64,000 nucleotides of DNA, taken from assembly GCF_030272615.1 (NCBI RefSeq), contig NC_081415.1, positions 597,809,335 to 597,873,334 on the forward strand, written 5' to 3'. This stretch comes from Cryptomeria japonica (taxonomy: Eukaryota > Streptophyta > Pinopsida > Cupressales > Cupressaceae). Both the position numbers and the translations under genes were made by a program. The notes beneath the pieces are model-generated. The model made no database searches, was not told the DNA's origin, and saw nothing but the letters and a program-made list of their open reading frames with translations. Shown here piece by piece: positions 10,866 through 22,889 of the stretch (position 1 is its first letter; each line of letters begins with the position of its first letter).

Positions 10866-12752
10866 TTGAAAATCACACAAAAACATGGCAACACCTTGTA
10901 CATATTCATTCAAGCAGATGCAAAACCAACATTAACACAGTACTCACACAATGACCATTTATCAATCGACCACACAATCCACATCCAACAAATCAGAAAC
11001 TATCTTTAAAAACAAGGATGCATCCTTCCTTACCAAAACAAAGACAAAAGTGACGTTTTCTTTGACAAGAAAATTATGTTAAGCTACCAAATGCTTGGTT
11101 GATTCGTGAGTAATTCATTTGTTTATCTGTATCGGGATCTTTCAGCATTGTTTTGTATCGTTTGCGCATTATTTCCGATGAAGTTCTGGGGCATGTACTA
11201 ATGGTGTCTACGTGGGAAGTTCACTAAGCTACGTAATCTTATGCCAAATATAGTCATAGATCATTACGGCTTGCTGACTACAGCGTATACCTCGACCATA
11301 TGAGCATGAACCATTACCAAGGATCCATATTCTTTATTCTTTATGTATATACTGTTTGTTTACAGGTACAATGCTCATTCTTTGGTTCCTCCTCATCCAA
11401 TTTGGATAAAGGTTTTTATTTCTTAGTACGGTATGCACTTGTCTCAGGATATGATCAGCCTAAGATCAAGGAGGACGATCCAAGTCATGCATGAACGGAG
11501 ATAATCCTTGTCTGTTCCGCAAGCAATACTCAGGTCAACTTGATCCATTATATCAAGTTGCTTGTATTAACTTGCTATATCAAATCCATGTAAGAAATAC
11601 TCTGGTCATCTTGAATCATTATGTCAAGATGCTTGTATTCTCTTCCAACATTTTAAAGCTCAATGATGAAAATAGAGCACTATGGATCGTCATTCCATCT
11701 CATCTATATATACTGCATTCTGTTGCATTCCAACCATCCATACATTCATAATAGCTGCATATCATGCATACATAGTCATAATAATGCATACTCTATTTTC
11801 CTCTTCTTCCATAGGAATGAGTCATAGGTCCTCCATTTCTTCTAACATCGAACCCCCCCAACCCTCCCCATCTCAATAATCAACATCACATATCCTTCAT
11901 CATTTCCCATCAACCCAATCAAGCCACGTTCATCACCATCCATCTCTAATAGGAGGGATTGTGTTTCCCATCCTCATTCATCCACACAATCAAGCACGTT
12001 ACTCTGTCTACACAGATACATTGACTCCCACACACCTAGACTATTAACAGATACTTTGATCAAGTATCTTCGGGTCTCAACAGGTAATTGATTATGGTAA
12101 TCCTAGACTACATCAGGCATTTATCATAATGACCTAGTCTCAACGGGGCTTCCATGATTCCCCACAACCATCCATCACACGCACATACTATCAATTGATC
12201 AACCAATCAAACACAATCCAACGAATAATTACATCAATTGTCTACGTCTCAACGAGTATTTTGCTTCATATACCTTGACTTCATCGGGCAATTACATCAA
12301 TTGTCTAAGTCACATCCGGTCACTTTGATTCACTTACTCAGACTTTATCATGTCCAAGCAACCAACTGACATCAACTGTCACGCTTTGACTTGACCGAGG
12401 CAATTCAACCGATTGCACCAGACTGTCCAACCAATTTTGATCAATTGTATAGCATCAATCAAAACCCCACACTACATCTGCTATGTATCTCTTGCATGAC
12501 CTCAGGGTACTCGATGGCTTGTTATTTCTTCATATTCACTCCATTTTCTCCCATTCTTTCATCATTAGTTCTAATTTCTTCTATTCTACATCCCCTCCAC
12601 TTTTCATTCTTTTTCGAGAGATCGCCCGATTTTTCAAAAAAATTCGGCCCATCTCTCGAGGGGGCATACCACCCATTAAATTTACATTTTATGGGGCATT
12701 TCTTCACACCTATTTTTCTTTCTTTGAAACGACGCGATAAACTGCACCGTCT

Positions 12753-12766
12753 CAAAGAGGGGCAAA
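12753..12766 (+). promoter_or_regulatory. Polypurine tract of element A
   Basis: CAAAGAGGGGCAAA lies immediately before the TGTAGTCAC start of the 3' LTR. It would prime plus-strand synthesis. The same tract precedes the 3' LTR of B. Confidence 0.85.
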
Positions 12767-12986
12767 TGTAGTCACATAAATCTGTCCACTTAATTAAATG
12801 AATACTTAGTATTTATTTGATTATTTAACCATCAATTAATAATTAATTAAATTAATATTTAATTAATTCATTTTAACCCTCTTCTCCTATTAATTAAATA
12901 AATTATTCAATTTATTTGATTTAATTCAATTAACCAAATTCATACCATTAATTAAATAAATAAATCATATTTGTTTAATTAAATCT

Positions 12987-13490
12987 TCTCTCACATTTAA
13001 ATAAATTAATATTTATTTAAATCCCCAAAATCCGACCTCTCACATTTAAATAAATTAATATTTATTTAAATCCCCCAAAATCCCACCTCTCACATTTAGA
13101 TAAATAAATCATTTATTTAAATCACCTTTATCCTCCACCCACTTGTATTTTCCTACAAAAGCAAGTTGCACAACTATTTTAAATAAATCATTTATTTAAA
13201 TCACCTTTATCCTCCACCCACTTGCATTTTCCTACAAATGCAAGTTGCACAACTATTTTAAATAAATTATTTATTTAAAATCCTATTTATCCTCACCCAC
13301 TTGAAACCTTTAATGGTTTCCCTTAAAGTCTTCAAACTTGATGGCTTCCTTCTATAGTCTTCTTAAGCCTTTAATGGTTTCCCTTAAAGTCTTCAAACTT
13401 GATGGCTTTGAAGTCTTCAAACTTAATGTCTTCCCTTAAAGTCTTCAAGCCTTTAATGGTTCCCCTCAAAGTCTTCAAGCATTTTAATGC
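12987..13490 (+). repeat. Local tandem repeats in the U3 of the A LTR
   Basis: Three successive families are visible. Three copies of about 50 bp (CTCTCACATTTAAATAAATT...) span about 12987-13125. Two copies of about 80 bp (CACCTTTATCCTCCACCCAC...) span about 13120-13280. Repeats built on CCTTTAATGGTTTCCC and AAAGTCTTCAAAC span about 13307-13490. Such U3 repeats often carry enhancer sites. Confidence 0.8.
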
Positions 13491-14175
13491 TTTATCTTCC
13501 TTTTTTTCATTTAAATAAATTAATATTTATTTGAATATTTATCCAAATACAACTTGCACACATTTATTGAAATAAATGAATTTTTATTTTAAATAAAATC
13601 CTATTTTCCCTCACCCACCAAATCCACTTGCAAAATCTAATCCCCTTCTAGATTCTTCTAACCCCTTCCTAATTAGCCTAATCCATCCCCTAATTATTGT
13701 CACATTCCTAAGCAAAATGGAGTCACTTCTCAAAGTCTCAAAGTCTTGGATAACCTTTGAAAGCTTCCAACCTTCAACCACTTAATCCACAAAGTCTTCA
13801 AAAACCATTAATGGTTAACCCAAACCCTCCTACATGGTTAAAACATTTGTTTTGACTCAACCTCTACCCAACCCAAGGGTCTCATCAAGCCTTTAATGCT
13901 TTGACCATGATTATCTCTTAATCATTTGCACAAAGGTTTATCCTTGCATTAACTCCTAATCCAGTGGGTAATCCTAATTTAGGCTTGACCCTTACCTTCT
14001 AGATAACCATGAGGTCTCCTCAGGCATTTAATGCCTCCAACCTCTTCTCTCAACCCAATCTTATGTTGACACTTGTCACCATTTCATTGGTGCAAATTGT
14101 GCACATGGATCCCCAACTTTCAAGCTTGACCCTTGATTAAACCTTTCAATCCTGGCCATCCATTGCTCCATTTTT

Positions 14176-14188
14176 CCTATAAATAGAG
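14176..14188 (+). promoter_or_regulatory. Putative TATA box of the A LTR
   Basis: CCTATAAATAGAG is a strong plant TATA match about 450 bases before the LTR end. Transcription of A would start roughly 30 bases downstream. The call rests on the sequence match only. Confidence 0.6.
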
Positions 14189-14640
14189 CCCATTCCTTCA
14201 TAATCCAGATCCTGAAAACTTGTATGCATTTAGGCTATAGACATTTTTAGAGAGCATTTAGCATAGCATAACTAAAATCTTGTCTTTTTGGTAAAATCAA
14301 TCATTTTAGCATCAATAGCATAGTATTTAGCTTTTCATTTCATATTTGAAGCTTAATATTAAATCTCAATCCTCCATAAGCATCCATAGTGCAAAAAGCT
14401 GCTGAGAGCTACACTCATTTGGGACTTGGAGAGGAGAGGAACAAGGGAGGAGCAACTATGAGCATCTTGATTAGCTATTTCATTCTATGTTTATATGCTT
14501 TCTATTTCATGCTTAATATCTCTCTTGATATGCCTGTTTAGGATAATCTTTTGTTGCTAACACTAACATTTGTTTCTTGTGCTCTTGTGTGTGTTGCCAT
14601 CAAATAGATTTTCTAATCCTTTTTGCAGAGCATCAACTCT

Positions 14641-15808
14641 TATCACCAATCATATGATGTGAACATCCAGAATCTATGATCCATTCATCCTTTTCTTCAA
14701 TTTTAGCTACTAGGGCCTGCTCTATTAGTGGAACAATAGGTGTCATTTGATCTTCTTTTATTGCAACAAAAGCCCATCCATTGTCTATCAGTTATTCATC
14801 AAAATCATCAGTAACTCCTTCATCAACATAGTAACAAGATTTGTCTCTATTCTTCTTAAATCTGTATCTCTGATATTCAGGGTTAGGTTTATATGTCCTT
14901 TTAGCTTCTTCTCTCAATCTCGCATGTCTATCAGGACATCTAGATGCCATATGACCAATTTTATTGCAATTAAAACACTTAAATGGTGCTTTACCTTCAT
15001 ACTTACTTCCAACGGGACGTTTAGGAATTTTCTTTACAAATAATGCTTCAAGTTCATCCAGTTCTTCATTTTCCATTCTGACATCTTCAAGTTCTTTTGC
15101 ATAAAGTGCTTTGCAATCAGATTTGTCAGATGATGATGATGATGCTGCAGATGATGATGCTCTGAAGGCTAAATCTATCTTAATAGTAGCAATAAGACCA
15201 AATTCCTCAAGCTCAAATGCTAAAAGTTTTCCAACCAAGGTATCTCTAGATACTGATGTATTAGGCATTGTTCTCAACTCATTAATAGCTGTTACTTTTA
15301 TTTTGTATGCCAGTGGCAATGCTCTTAAAACTTTAAAAACAATTTCATCTTCACTTAAGGATCCTCCACAACATTGTATTCCTAGAACAATTTCATTAAC
15401 TCTTTCCATAAAAGCAAAAATTCTTTCATCTTCTTCCATTTTTAAATTTTCATACCTGACCCGGAAACATTCTAGTTTTGCAATTTTGATAGTGGTATCT
15501 CCTTCATTCAATGTCTTCAATTTATCCCAAATAGCTTTAGCAATAGATCGGTCTGATAATCCCATGATTTGCTGATCTGATAATGCGCTCAAAAATGCTT
15601 CTCTTGCTTTGCAGTCATTCTCCTAATCCTTGCCCAATGTAGGTGGATTAGGTTGATTTGGTGTAGGACCAACATAGCCATTATTTTTAACTTCCCATAT
15701 GTCTCTTCCAATGCAATTCAGATGTGTCTCCATTCTGATCTTCCATATACCATAGTTAGTTCCATCAAGTTTAAGACTGTCCTTCCTGAAAGTGTTAGGC
15801 TTCTGCAA
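14641..15808 (-). pseudogene. gag: Copia element X: gag and start of protease (broken)
   Basis: Read on the - strand, this is a Ty1/copia gag. It opens near the PBS with SLKLDGTNYGIWKIRMETHL, continues through the gag core (LKTLNEGDTTIKIAKLECF, MEEDERIFAFMERVNEIVLG), and has one zinc knuckle (CFNCNKIGHMASRC). The protease active site, WIIDSGCSHHM, lies near 14660-14690 and the copy ends at 14641, where element A inserted. TAG at about 15623 and TAA at about 14792 break the frame. The first open codon at 15808 is TTG, not ATG. The rest of pol lies left of the window. Element Z carries a related gag. Confidence 0.87.
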
Positions 15809-15821
15809 AAAGAGGACTCAA

Positions 15822-15832
15822 CTCTGATACCA
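15822..15832 (-). promoter_or_regulatory. Primer binding site of X (initiator tRNA-Met type)
   Basis: On the - strand this reads TGGTATCAGAG, the standard plant copia primer site for initiator tRNA-Met. It sits two bases from the LTR. Confidence 0.85.
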
Positions 15833-15834
15833 AT

Positions 15835-16922
15835 TGCTAGGACTCGGAAGGCAACTGAGAAAGGGGGGGGGGTTGAATCAGTTATCAATTAATTTCAACC
15901 CAAATATAACTTCAACTTAATACTTAATACTAGTAAACCAAGCTTAATGCCAGTTAATAGATTAACAATTAATATCAATACCAGTGAAACTTAATGCATG
16001 AAATAGAAAGAGAAACAACATCCACAATACATAACACAAAGATTTTGACGTGGAAAGCCTGTAAGGGGAAAAACCATTATGGGAAATCTTACCCACAATT
16101 AGATGGTACTACTGTAGATAGTATGTGTATGCAAATGGGGTCTACACATGCAGAAAGGTCAACCGCCAAGAGCACACTGCTCAAATGGGAGTCACAATGA
16201 CTACAATAGGATGGTTAAATCCTATAATAATGTACTGCTTAAGATAGCATCTCCAATGTTGGATTCAGTACCGGTTAATCTTTGACAAACACCTTCAAAC
16301 CTTCCTTGAACCTTCTCTTATGGTCTACTCAAATGATCTTCAATATTCACACATACCATGTTACATTACCATACCATAACCTTACATATCATATCCTCTT
16401 CTATCTCATCTCAAATAAGATCTTACATATATACAAAACCTAAGACCAAATGTGCAGGTTGGATCACTAAGAATATTACAATTAAATCAATTACAAACAA
16501 GTCTAGATGCAATGCATCATGTCGGCTCAATACATTTACAACAATATCCAATCAATAAATCATCTCCATAATGTGTTGTGTTGATCTAGAATAGATAATG
16601 CATACCAGTCCATAACCTAGACCAATTTGTCGGTAATAGAAAATATGTCAACCCGATTAGATCATTAACCAAAATACTAAAACCAAGTATCCAAACCATG
16701 TCTTTGACATAATCAAGTGATCTCCAGATGATAACAAGTCATCATTAGTGCCGGTAAACAATATAAGCTACTGATGGACAATATACTAGTGACTATGCAT
16801 AAGTCACTGAACTTGTCGGCGAACACAATGTGCCAGTTAAACATAACCAAATATCTCCAGAAGGATAAGTGTTGACATCAATGACAAAACTAATGCAACA
16901 CATCCATAATACCAATAGTAAC
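15835..16922 (-). repeat. 5' LTR of copia element X (about 1.09 kb)
   Basis: The LTR runs from TGCTAGGACTC next to the PBS to about CCAATAGTAACA at 16922. On the - strand its end carries the box CCCCCCTTTCTCAG, and inside is the hairpin block around TGGGTAAGATTTCCCA, both shared with the other copia LTRs here. The far end is inferred from the TG...CA rule and from where element Y sequence resumes, so it may be off by some bases. Confidence 0.65.
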
Positions 16923-17342
16923 ACTGATATACTTATAGTTAATGTGGATAAGAAGATAAAATAATTTCAGGAGAAAATTACAAATATAGCTAATTCTTTT
17001 GATGGATTGACTTCATTGACTAAATCCATTGATGGTCAAATTTTGATTTTGGAAGCCCAAATTTCTGTTCTTGAGAAGGAAAGAGACAAAATCATAAGAA
17101 GAGCCAAAATTCTGAGAGGCTTGGTGAGTCTCCATTTAGATTCACTTAGTGTACATAAGAAAGAATGTATGGATATGGTGGGAAATCCCACACCGACTGA
17201 GGTAAATGAGAAAGAGTCATTTGCACATATATTAAGTGGACTTGTATCCATTTTCGACACTTTCAAAACTAGTTGGGATACCTATCTTGAGCTATTAGAG
17301 AAGGCTTATCCGGAAATTTTAAAATTTGTTAAGCTCTGGTAA
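16923..17342 (+). pseudogene. Element Y: C-terminus of ORF2 of the pol-less copia family
   Basis: The frame is open from 16965 to TAA at 17340 with no ATG at its head, consistent with truncation at 16922 by element X. It encodes a predicted coiled coil (ILEAQISVLEKERDKIIRRA) and a helical tail ending LLEKAYPEILKFVKLW. The layout matches the C-terminus of ORF2 in element E (40052-40345, LEKEKARIRMKACELKKKL), and both lie just upstream of a polypurine tract and LTR. I know no family for this protein. A copia pol would end here with RNase H, which is absent. Confidence 0.6.
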
Positions 17343-17613
17343 GATATTTTTGGGATATTCATTGTACAGTTTTTTTTGGATCTTTGACATTCTTTTTAGA
17401 ATTTTTGATGGCATTGATGTCAAAGGGGGAGTGATATAGATGTGAAAAATAATAGGAGTTGTATACATTAGGAGGAGATATGGAGATATGGGAGTATGAA
17501 ATATTTTGCATTAATGAATATTTAGCTCAGGGGGAGCAGACATGATGGAACCGACAGATGAAACCTTGACCATTTTTCACATGAGTGTTGCCATCAATGC
17601 CAAAGGGGGAGAT
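17343..17613 (+). other. 3' untranslated region and polypurine tract of Y
   Basis: No gene is visible. The tract CAAAGGGGGAGAT (17601-17613) sits directly before the LTR start TGTTGGC. An imperfect earlier copy, GTCAAAGGGGGAGTG, lies near 17417-17431. The phrase CATCAATGCCAAAGGGGGAG is shared with element E. Confidence 0.75.
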
Positions 17614-18545
17614 TGTTGGCAATTGACACTCAATTTGTTGGTTTCACTATGTTGTCATTGATGGAAACATGGTTTTTTGTTTTGGCTTCATGTTTTGGTT
17701 TAGTTGTGTACTGGCAGGCACTTCACAGACACTACACCAGCACGAGCACCGACATTGACAAGACAAAAGGATTTCTTTGGTTATCGACAATGTAGGTTGA
17801 CATGGTTATCGGTATTGAAGGCCAACATCTCTTGGATCCTGCATCGGCAATTGTTTTTAATATTTATGCATTCATATTATCTAGCCGACATGTAATTTGA
17901 TATTGTAATTATCTTTGTAAGCTGACATAAGGCATGATAAGTTGTATAGGGTATATAGGTTAATTGGATTAAATAATTTTTGCAATAGATAATAGACATG
18001 GTAATAGACGTGGCGATGGGTATGTGAATGAAATACAATGCAAAATGTATCAGAGAGATTAAGTATGTGAGGATATTTATGTAAGGGTTATTCTGGTAAA
18101 GGGTTTAGGGTTTCAGACCAGAACAGACAAAGCTTAAACCAGAACTGTATTCTGGCATAGAAGATGCTATCTTAGCAGTTCAACACTTATTTGGACTTAT
18201 ATGTATTCAGTGAGGCTCCATTTGTGATTGAGTAGTGTGCTATAGGCTATAAGCCTTTCTGCAAGTGCAGGCCCCTTATATTTTGTAATATCTCTTCATA
18301 TGGCCAGTGGATTGATATTGTGGGTCACAAATCCCACCATGGTTTTTCCTCTTTGAGGTTTTCCATGTATAATTTTGTGTGTTGTGATTCTCATTTATGT
18401 GATTGGCTTATTGATTGCTTTACTTCTTTCAAATCTATATGTACCGGTATACCGGTTGGTGTATGCATGTTTTAATAAGGCTAAAATTGATCATTCCGGT
18501 ATAACATTGATTAACCCCCCCTCTCAGTGTTATTGGATTCAAACA
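17614..18545 (+). repeat. 3' LTR of element Y (about 930 bp)
   Basis: It starts TGTTGGCAATTGACA and ends GGATTCAAACA after the box CCCCCCCTCTCAGTG. Inside, at 18320-18337, is the hairpin GTGGGTCACAAATCCCAC followed by TGGTTTTTCC. Right of 18545 the reading frame of gypsy fragment F resumes, so the border is supported on both sides. The 5' LTR is outside the window. Confidence 0.8.
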
Positions 18546-20160
18546 TATATTGCATTTCCTTATATTTGAAAGGCATTGTCCTAGATTTGAGTGGAATATC
18601 ATGTTGTATTTCCTTAGGTTGAAAAGAATCCAAATCATCATATGAGTATGCCAATACATCAATGTATTGGAGTACCAATTGTATGAAATTCTCCCTTCCC
18701 CATGGGGTTGCTCCCTTCCCCATGGGGTATAACTATTACCAACGTTCACATATTTTGGATCATCTTATGATCCAATGTTGTATTTCTCATATCCCATGGT
18801 AGCATCTGATGTCACCTGTTGTTGCCTTATGATGTACTGATCATGCTTATCAAACAAATTTTCTAGAGACACCAGAATATTTGGGATCTTGTTTCCCTTA
18901 AATTGTAGGAAGCCTTCATCATTTGAAGAATCATCACTAGCTGCTAAGTGTAAGCAATTAATTCCTTCAAAATACAAGTTGTTGAAACTATCACTAGTTT
19001 CCAGAAAATTAACAATCTGCTTATCATCATTAAAATTTTTCCAGTGATCCTAATTATTAGGTACACATGGCCTACAAATCAATTCAATGGAGTAAACATT
19101 ATGAGAAAAATCATTATGGAAAATCAAAAGAGTAGGAGATTGAGTGAGAGAATCCACTCTAGAATTAAACTCTCTTGATACTACCAAAATGTTAAAGGAG
19201 TGAAGACATTAGATGCTGTCCCAAACCAAATTATGGTAATGTTTTAACCAATAATTTATAGTTTGATAGATATTCTTGACTTGGAATACTACCAACTCAG
19301 CATCGCCTTGTGCATGTAGATTTTTGGTACCTTTCTTATGAGCCACATCAATACTCAATAATAAAGATTTATTTTCAGCTGTATTATTGGTATTGGAAAA
19401 CTAAAGCTTGAAAGAGTAAGGAATAATTTAACCTTGAGGGAAAATTAGAACAACTTCATCACCACAGGCTATCATAAGTACAATTACCATCAAATTCCAT
19501 CAGTCATACCTGGTTATCGTTGTTTGGAACAAAAGGTTGAGAACTGCAAGTATCACCAAAAGAAAAAAATAAACGTAAAGTCTTTGGTGGACAAAATATC
19601 ATCATTAGAATCACTTGAAGAACTAAATTCTTCTTCCATTTGTAGAAAATAAGTTCCCATACCAGATGACTTAAAAATAAATTGAGCTTTGTGATCATCT
19701 GATTTGACCACTAAGTACTTCACTTCCTTTTTCAGGAAGTAATTTCTACATCTCACCTTTGACAGACATTCTTGCTTCAGACCAATCCATGTTGATCTCA
19801 CCTTTGACATGTAGAAATTTCTTCCTAGAAGCATACCATAGGAAACTAAAACATCAGCCACCAAAACAATCATCTTGATTCTCTTGTTTGGATAGGTGGA
19901 AAAAGAAAATTGAGCATCCTTGATTTGGCCAATCAAGGGTACTTTCTTGTTTTCCATTAAATTTTTTTAATAAAGGTTTTGGTAAGGGTAAGACCTAAGG
20001 CATTAGCTACCTTAGTGCGAATTACATTATTTAAGGCTCCATAATCAATAACACAATTGCTAAGTTTGCACCCATTTATAAGGAGAGAAATATAAAAAAG
20101 GTTATATCCTACGAGAATACGAGAGTACAAGAATATGAGAATATGAGTACGAGAATACAT
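18546..20160 (-). pseudogene. Fragment F: Ty3/gypsy protease to pre-RT segment
   Basis: Read on the - strand, 20160 to 19560 is a gypsy protease region: CVIDYGALNNVIRTKVANAL, then KVPLIGQIKDAQFSF and SYGMLLGRNF. Further on are LVSLENLFDKHDQYI, GYEKYNIGS and FIQLVLQYIDVLAYSYDDL, the linker that precedes RT in one group of plant gypsy polyproteins. The active site reads D-Y-G instead of D-S-G. Frameshifts and stops are frequent. The RT itself would lie beyond the inserted element Y, outside the window. A 19-bp tandem duplication (CTCCCTTCCCCATGGGGT) sits at 18692-18728. Confidence 0.7.
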
Positions 20161-20471
20161 GTATAGGGAGAAGATTACAAGAATATTCCTTTAGGGTTAG
20201 GGTTATTCTTTATTAGCCAACTTTGTATGTTGAACTAAAACTTGCTTGTTATAAGCGGTTGGAATGTAAAAGGGCATTGTATGGTTTTGTACTGATTTAC
20301 TGGATAATAAGAAAAGATTGGATGGTTGTGTTCTATGGATGTAGCCCATCTTGGGTGAACCACGTTAAATATATGTGATATCTATGTTATTCAGTTTTCT
20401 TCATCTTTTATGTTTGTATCTGCATATAATTATTAATTTGTATTTGCTCTAGATCTGCCTAAACCCTAACA
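20100..20471 (+). repeat. LTR-like fragment
   Basis: The block contains CTTGGGTGAACCACGTTAAA, a phrase typical of plant copia LTR ends, and finishes with CTGCCTAAACCCTAACA. I see no matching partner LTR or PBS. It is probably a solo or truncated LTR lying between F and C; its left border is uncertain. Confidence 0.4.
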
Positions 20472-20533
20472 CATGCTAGCATAGATTCCTCACCATATCA
20501 AGATCAAAGTATCCCTCCATCACACAATACTAC
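20472..20533 (+). pseudogene. Element C, left fragment
   Basis: This 62-base stretch continues in frame across element B into 32005. The joined sequence reads ...PYQDQ and IPPSHN then TTPFQNPILPST, the Pro/Ser/Asp-rich tail type of ORF1 in B. It shows that B inserted into a relative. Confidence 0.6.
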
Positions 20534-22072
20534 TGTACGTTAGGAAATAGGAATCATCACAAACAAGATATTGAAACACTAGACATTAGCTCAATCACAA
20601 CAACACAAAATGTAATGATCTAATCCTAAACAACACTCAATAGAGACATGAGATAAAAGCATTCAAAAACAAAAGATTATGCAAACCATAGACATGACTT
20701 GAACGCTCCTTCATGCAGCTCCATTGTTCTTCTTTCTTCTCCAAATAGTTTTGTTGTAGATCTCACCTTCAAGTGCATAAACCTAATTGAGAAAGCAAGA
20801 TTGACATTGACTCAAGAATACTAGAAGCGTGATTTGACAAAGTGATTATATGATTAAGGATTAGCTTTGATTGATGAAGATCATCCAATTTATAGAAAAA
20901 TTGGAGAAAAGATAAAATTTAGCATGAAATGGATATTAGAAGCAATTGATTTCAAAATAGGAAAAATTGAGTGAAAAGAAGAAGGTTATGACACCTTCTA
21001 TGTCATAAATTATGACATATTGCCAATGCAAAACTTAGATGACTAGAACCCTATGACATCTTGCTATGCCAAGAGTATGACGCATGAAGCATAAAAATAG
21101 GGAGCACTAAAGACAAGTTAATTAGGTGGAAATTGCAATTAGGAAATTAGAAAATAGGTGGAAATTAGGAATTAGGAAATAATGAAATTAGGAATTAAGA
21201 ATTTGATGGAAATTAGAAATTAGTGAATTAATCAATAATTTTTCATTTATTAATTAATTCACTCACAAAGAGGAACAATTAGCCAATTAAATGAATATTT
21301 AATTGTAATGAGAAGACTTAGGATAAATAAATAAATTATTTAATCCTAAAGGAAGAAAATGATAAGCAAGGTTAAATGACTAAATCATGAAACCCTAGAA
21401 GGCGAATTAGGTCTTGAAAGATAATTGACTCGATTTGATTTGATTTTTGGATTGATAAATGATTTGATTGATAAAATGCGTCAATTGACAAGGAACAATG
21501 ACAAATTGATCCAAATTGACATATTTAAGACAGACAATCATCGATAGCAAAATTGATCACAAAATGACAAAATCGACAAGAGGACAAGAATCGATGACAG
21601 AATAGATTGCAAGACGACAAGATTGAAAATGACCACGATCAATGACAAATTGATCGCAAAATGACAAGATCGAACAATGACAACGATCGATGACAAATCG
21701 ATCGCATGATGACAAGATTGAAAAGAGGACAAAACCCTAATTAGGATTGACGATGTCCAAAATGATAAGATTGATGAGAGGACAAAACCCTAATTAGGAT
21801 TGACGATGTCCAAAATGATGACAAATAAGCACGCTCATTGCTTCAACAAGATAAAATCGATCAAAATCATGACTAGATAGTGTTGTCGACAAGACCAAAT
21901 TCGAATGCGAGATGAATGAAGAACATATAAGAATGACTCGATGCTCGCAAATGATAAAACTCAAGTGCATGACATAGGAGAAATGTTAATGCGATGCAAA
22001 AACCTAAAATGAGGCAATGCGCAAATGTTAAAGTATGACTTCGCAAGAGTTGACCATTTTTGGGTGTCTACA
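20534..22072 (-). repeat. 3' LTR of element B (1,539 bp)
   Basis: On the - strand the LTR starts TGTAGACACCC next to the polypurine tract and ends ACGTACA. It matches 30445-31999. Its first part is rich in CGATCGATGACAAATTGATC-like short repeats (about 21530-21720), then comes a direct duplication built on AAAACCCTAATTAGGATTGA (21733-21820). Confidence 0.93.
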
Positions 22073-22086
22073 TTTTGCCCCTCTTT
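22073..22086 (-). promoter_or_regulatory. Polypurine tract of element B
   Basis: On the - strand the sequence is CAAAGAGGGGCAAAA directly before the LTR start TGTAGACAC. It is the same tract as in A. A nearby GTTTCAAAGAAC/CATTGTCTCAAAG pair of phrases is also shared with A. Confidence 0.85.
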
Positions 22087-22889
22087 GAGACAATGCGATT
22101 TTAAGCATTGTTTCAAAGAACAATAACTAAAATGCCCCAGACAACGATAATGACATATGCATGCCCCCTCGAGGAATTGGCCGGAAACATGCGGAAAAGA
22201 GGCCAATTGATCGATAAAAATGATAGGATCGAACGGACTAACAATCGGAGATCGGATGCATGAAGGACAAGCAATTTAAGGTGCACAAGACCATGACCAA
22301 CATAAGATGGAGAGGACGCACGTCCATCTATGCAATGACAAAGAGCTATAAATGAGACCAAGAGGGTGAAAATTACTCATTTTTACTAGCCAAAGAGGAG
22401 AATTTGTTGCTCTGGACAAGGACACTTGTAGAGAGATGGAAAACATTCCCATGGCGGATCACCTTGGAGAATGTGTATGCACATTCAGATGACTAGAGGA
22501 TGCAGGAGCAGCGGTATGGATCTCAAAAACCCATGTTTTCAATTTCATGAATTTTGAGTGCTTGCGGGACATTGCGGGGCCCACGGGGGATGAAAAAGAT
22601 GACTTCTGCGCTTGTGTCACTAGTTCTATGCTTGTGTTAAGTGTTCTGCACTTGTGTAGGAAGACACAAGCGCAGGTCATCTGACACAAGTGCAGGTTAC
22701 AAGACACAGGCGCAAGTGTGCATAAATGACCCAATTTTAACTCAAAATTGCATGCAAATGACCTGAAAAGGGGGGACAAGGGTGGGATAGGCCAATGTAG
22801 ATGAAAAACACCCTGATTGGACATGAAAATGAGGAAATGAAACCCGTAGGAGAAAACCCTAAAACTGACAAAATGATGCCCTGATTGTG

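Larger units (their letters stand above)
10320..12752 (+). other. Element A 3' untranslated region
   Basis: These 2.4 kb between integrase and polypurine tract hold no convincing gene. They contain a conserved hairpin (10484-10498), a TTGGGGGCAA box near 10660, a short tandem repeat (10727-10865), and, just before the polypurine tract, a block with CTCGAGGGGGCATA and TTTGAAACGACGC. The same blocks occur in the same order in element B on the opposite strand. Confidence 0.7.
1..14635 (+). mobile_element. Element A: Tat-lineage Ty3/gypsy LTR retrotransposon, 5' LTR truncated by the window
   Basis: The last 330 bases of the 5' LTR (1-330) recur at 14306-14635, the end of a complete 3' LTR. Between them lie PBS, gag, protease, a G-patch-like motif, RT, a degenerate RNase H, a second RNase H, integrase and a polypurine tract, all on the + strand. 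The protease-RT-RH-IN order is Ty3/gypsy, and the extra RNase H after the usual one is the hallmark of the plant Tat lineage. No chromodomain follows the integrase. The full element would be about 16 kb. Its right end enters the protease codons of copia element X, with ACTCT at 14636-14640 as the probable target duplication; the left copy is outside the window. At least twelve in-frame stops and two frame changes show this copy makes no functional polyprotein. Confidence 0.93.
12767..14635 (+). repeat. 3' LTR of element A (1,869 bp)
   Basis: The LTR starts TGTAGTCAC directly after the polypurine tract and ends GCAGAGCATCA. Its last 330 bp match the 5' LTR at 1-330. A probable TATA region and start lie near 14177 (CTATAAATAGAGCCC), so most of the LTR is U3. 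The U3 is A/T-rich and built of several local tandem repeats. Confidence 0.92.

Noticed and set aside
15111-15575. 154-codon open frame on the + strand
   Set aside because: Antisense shadow of the copia gag of X.
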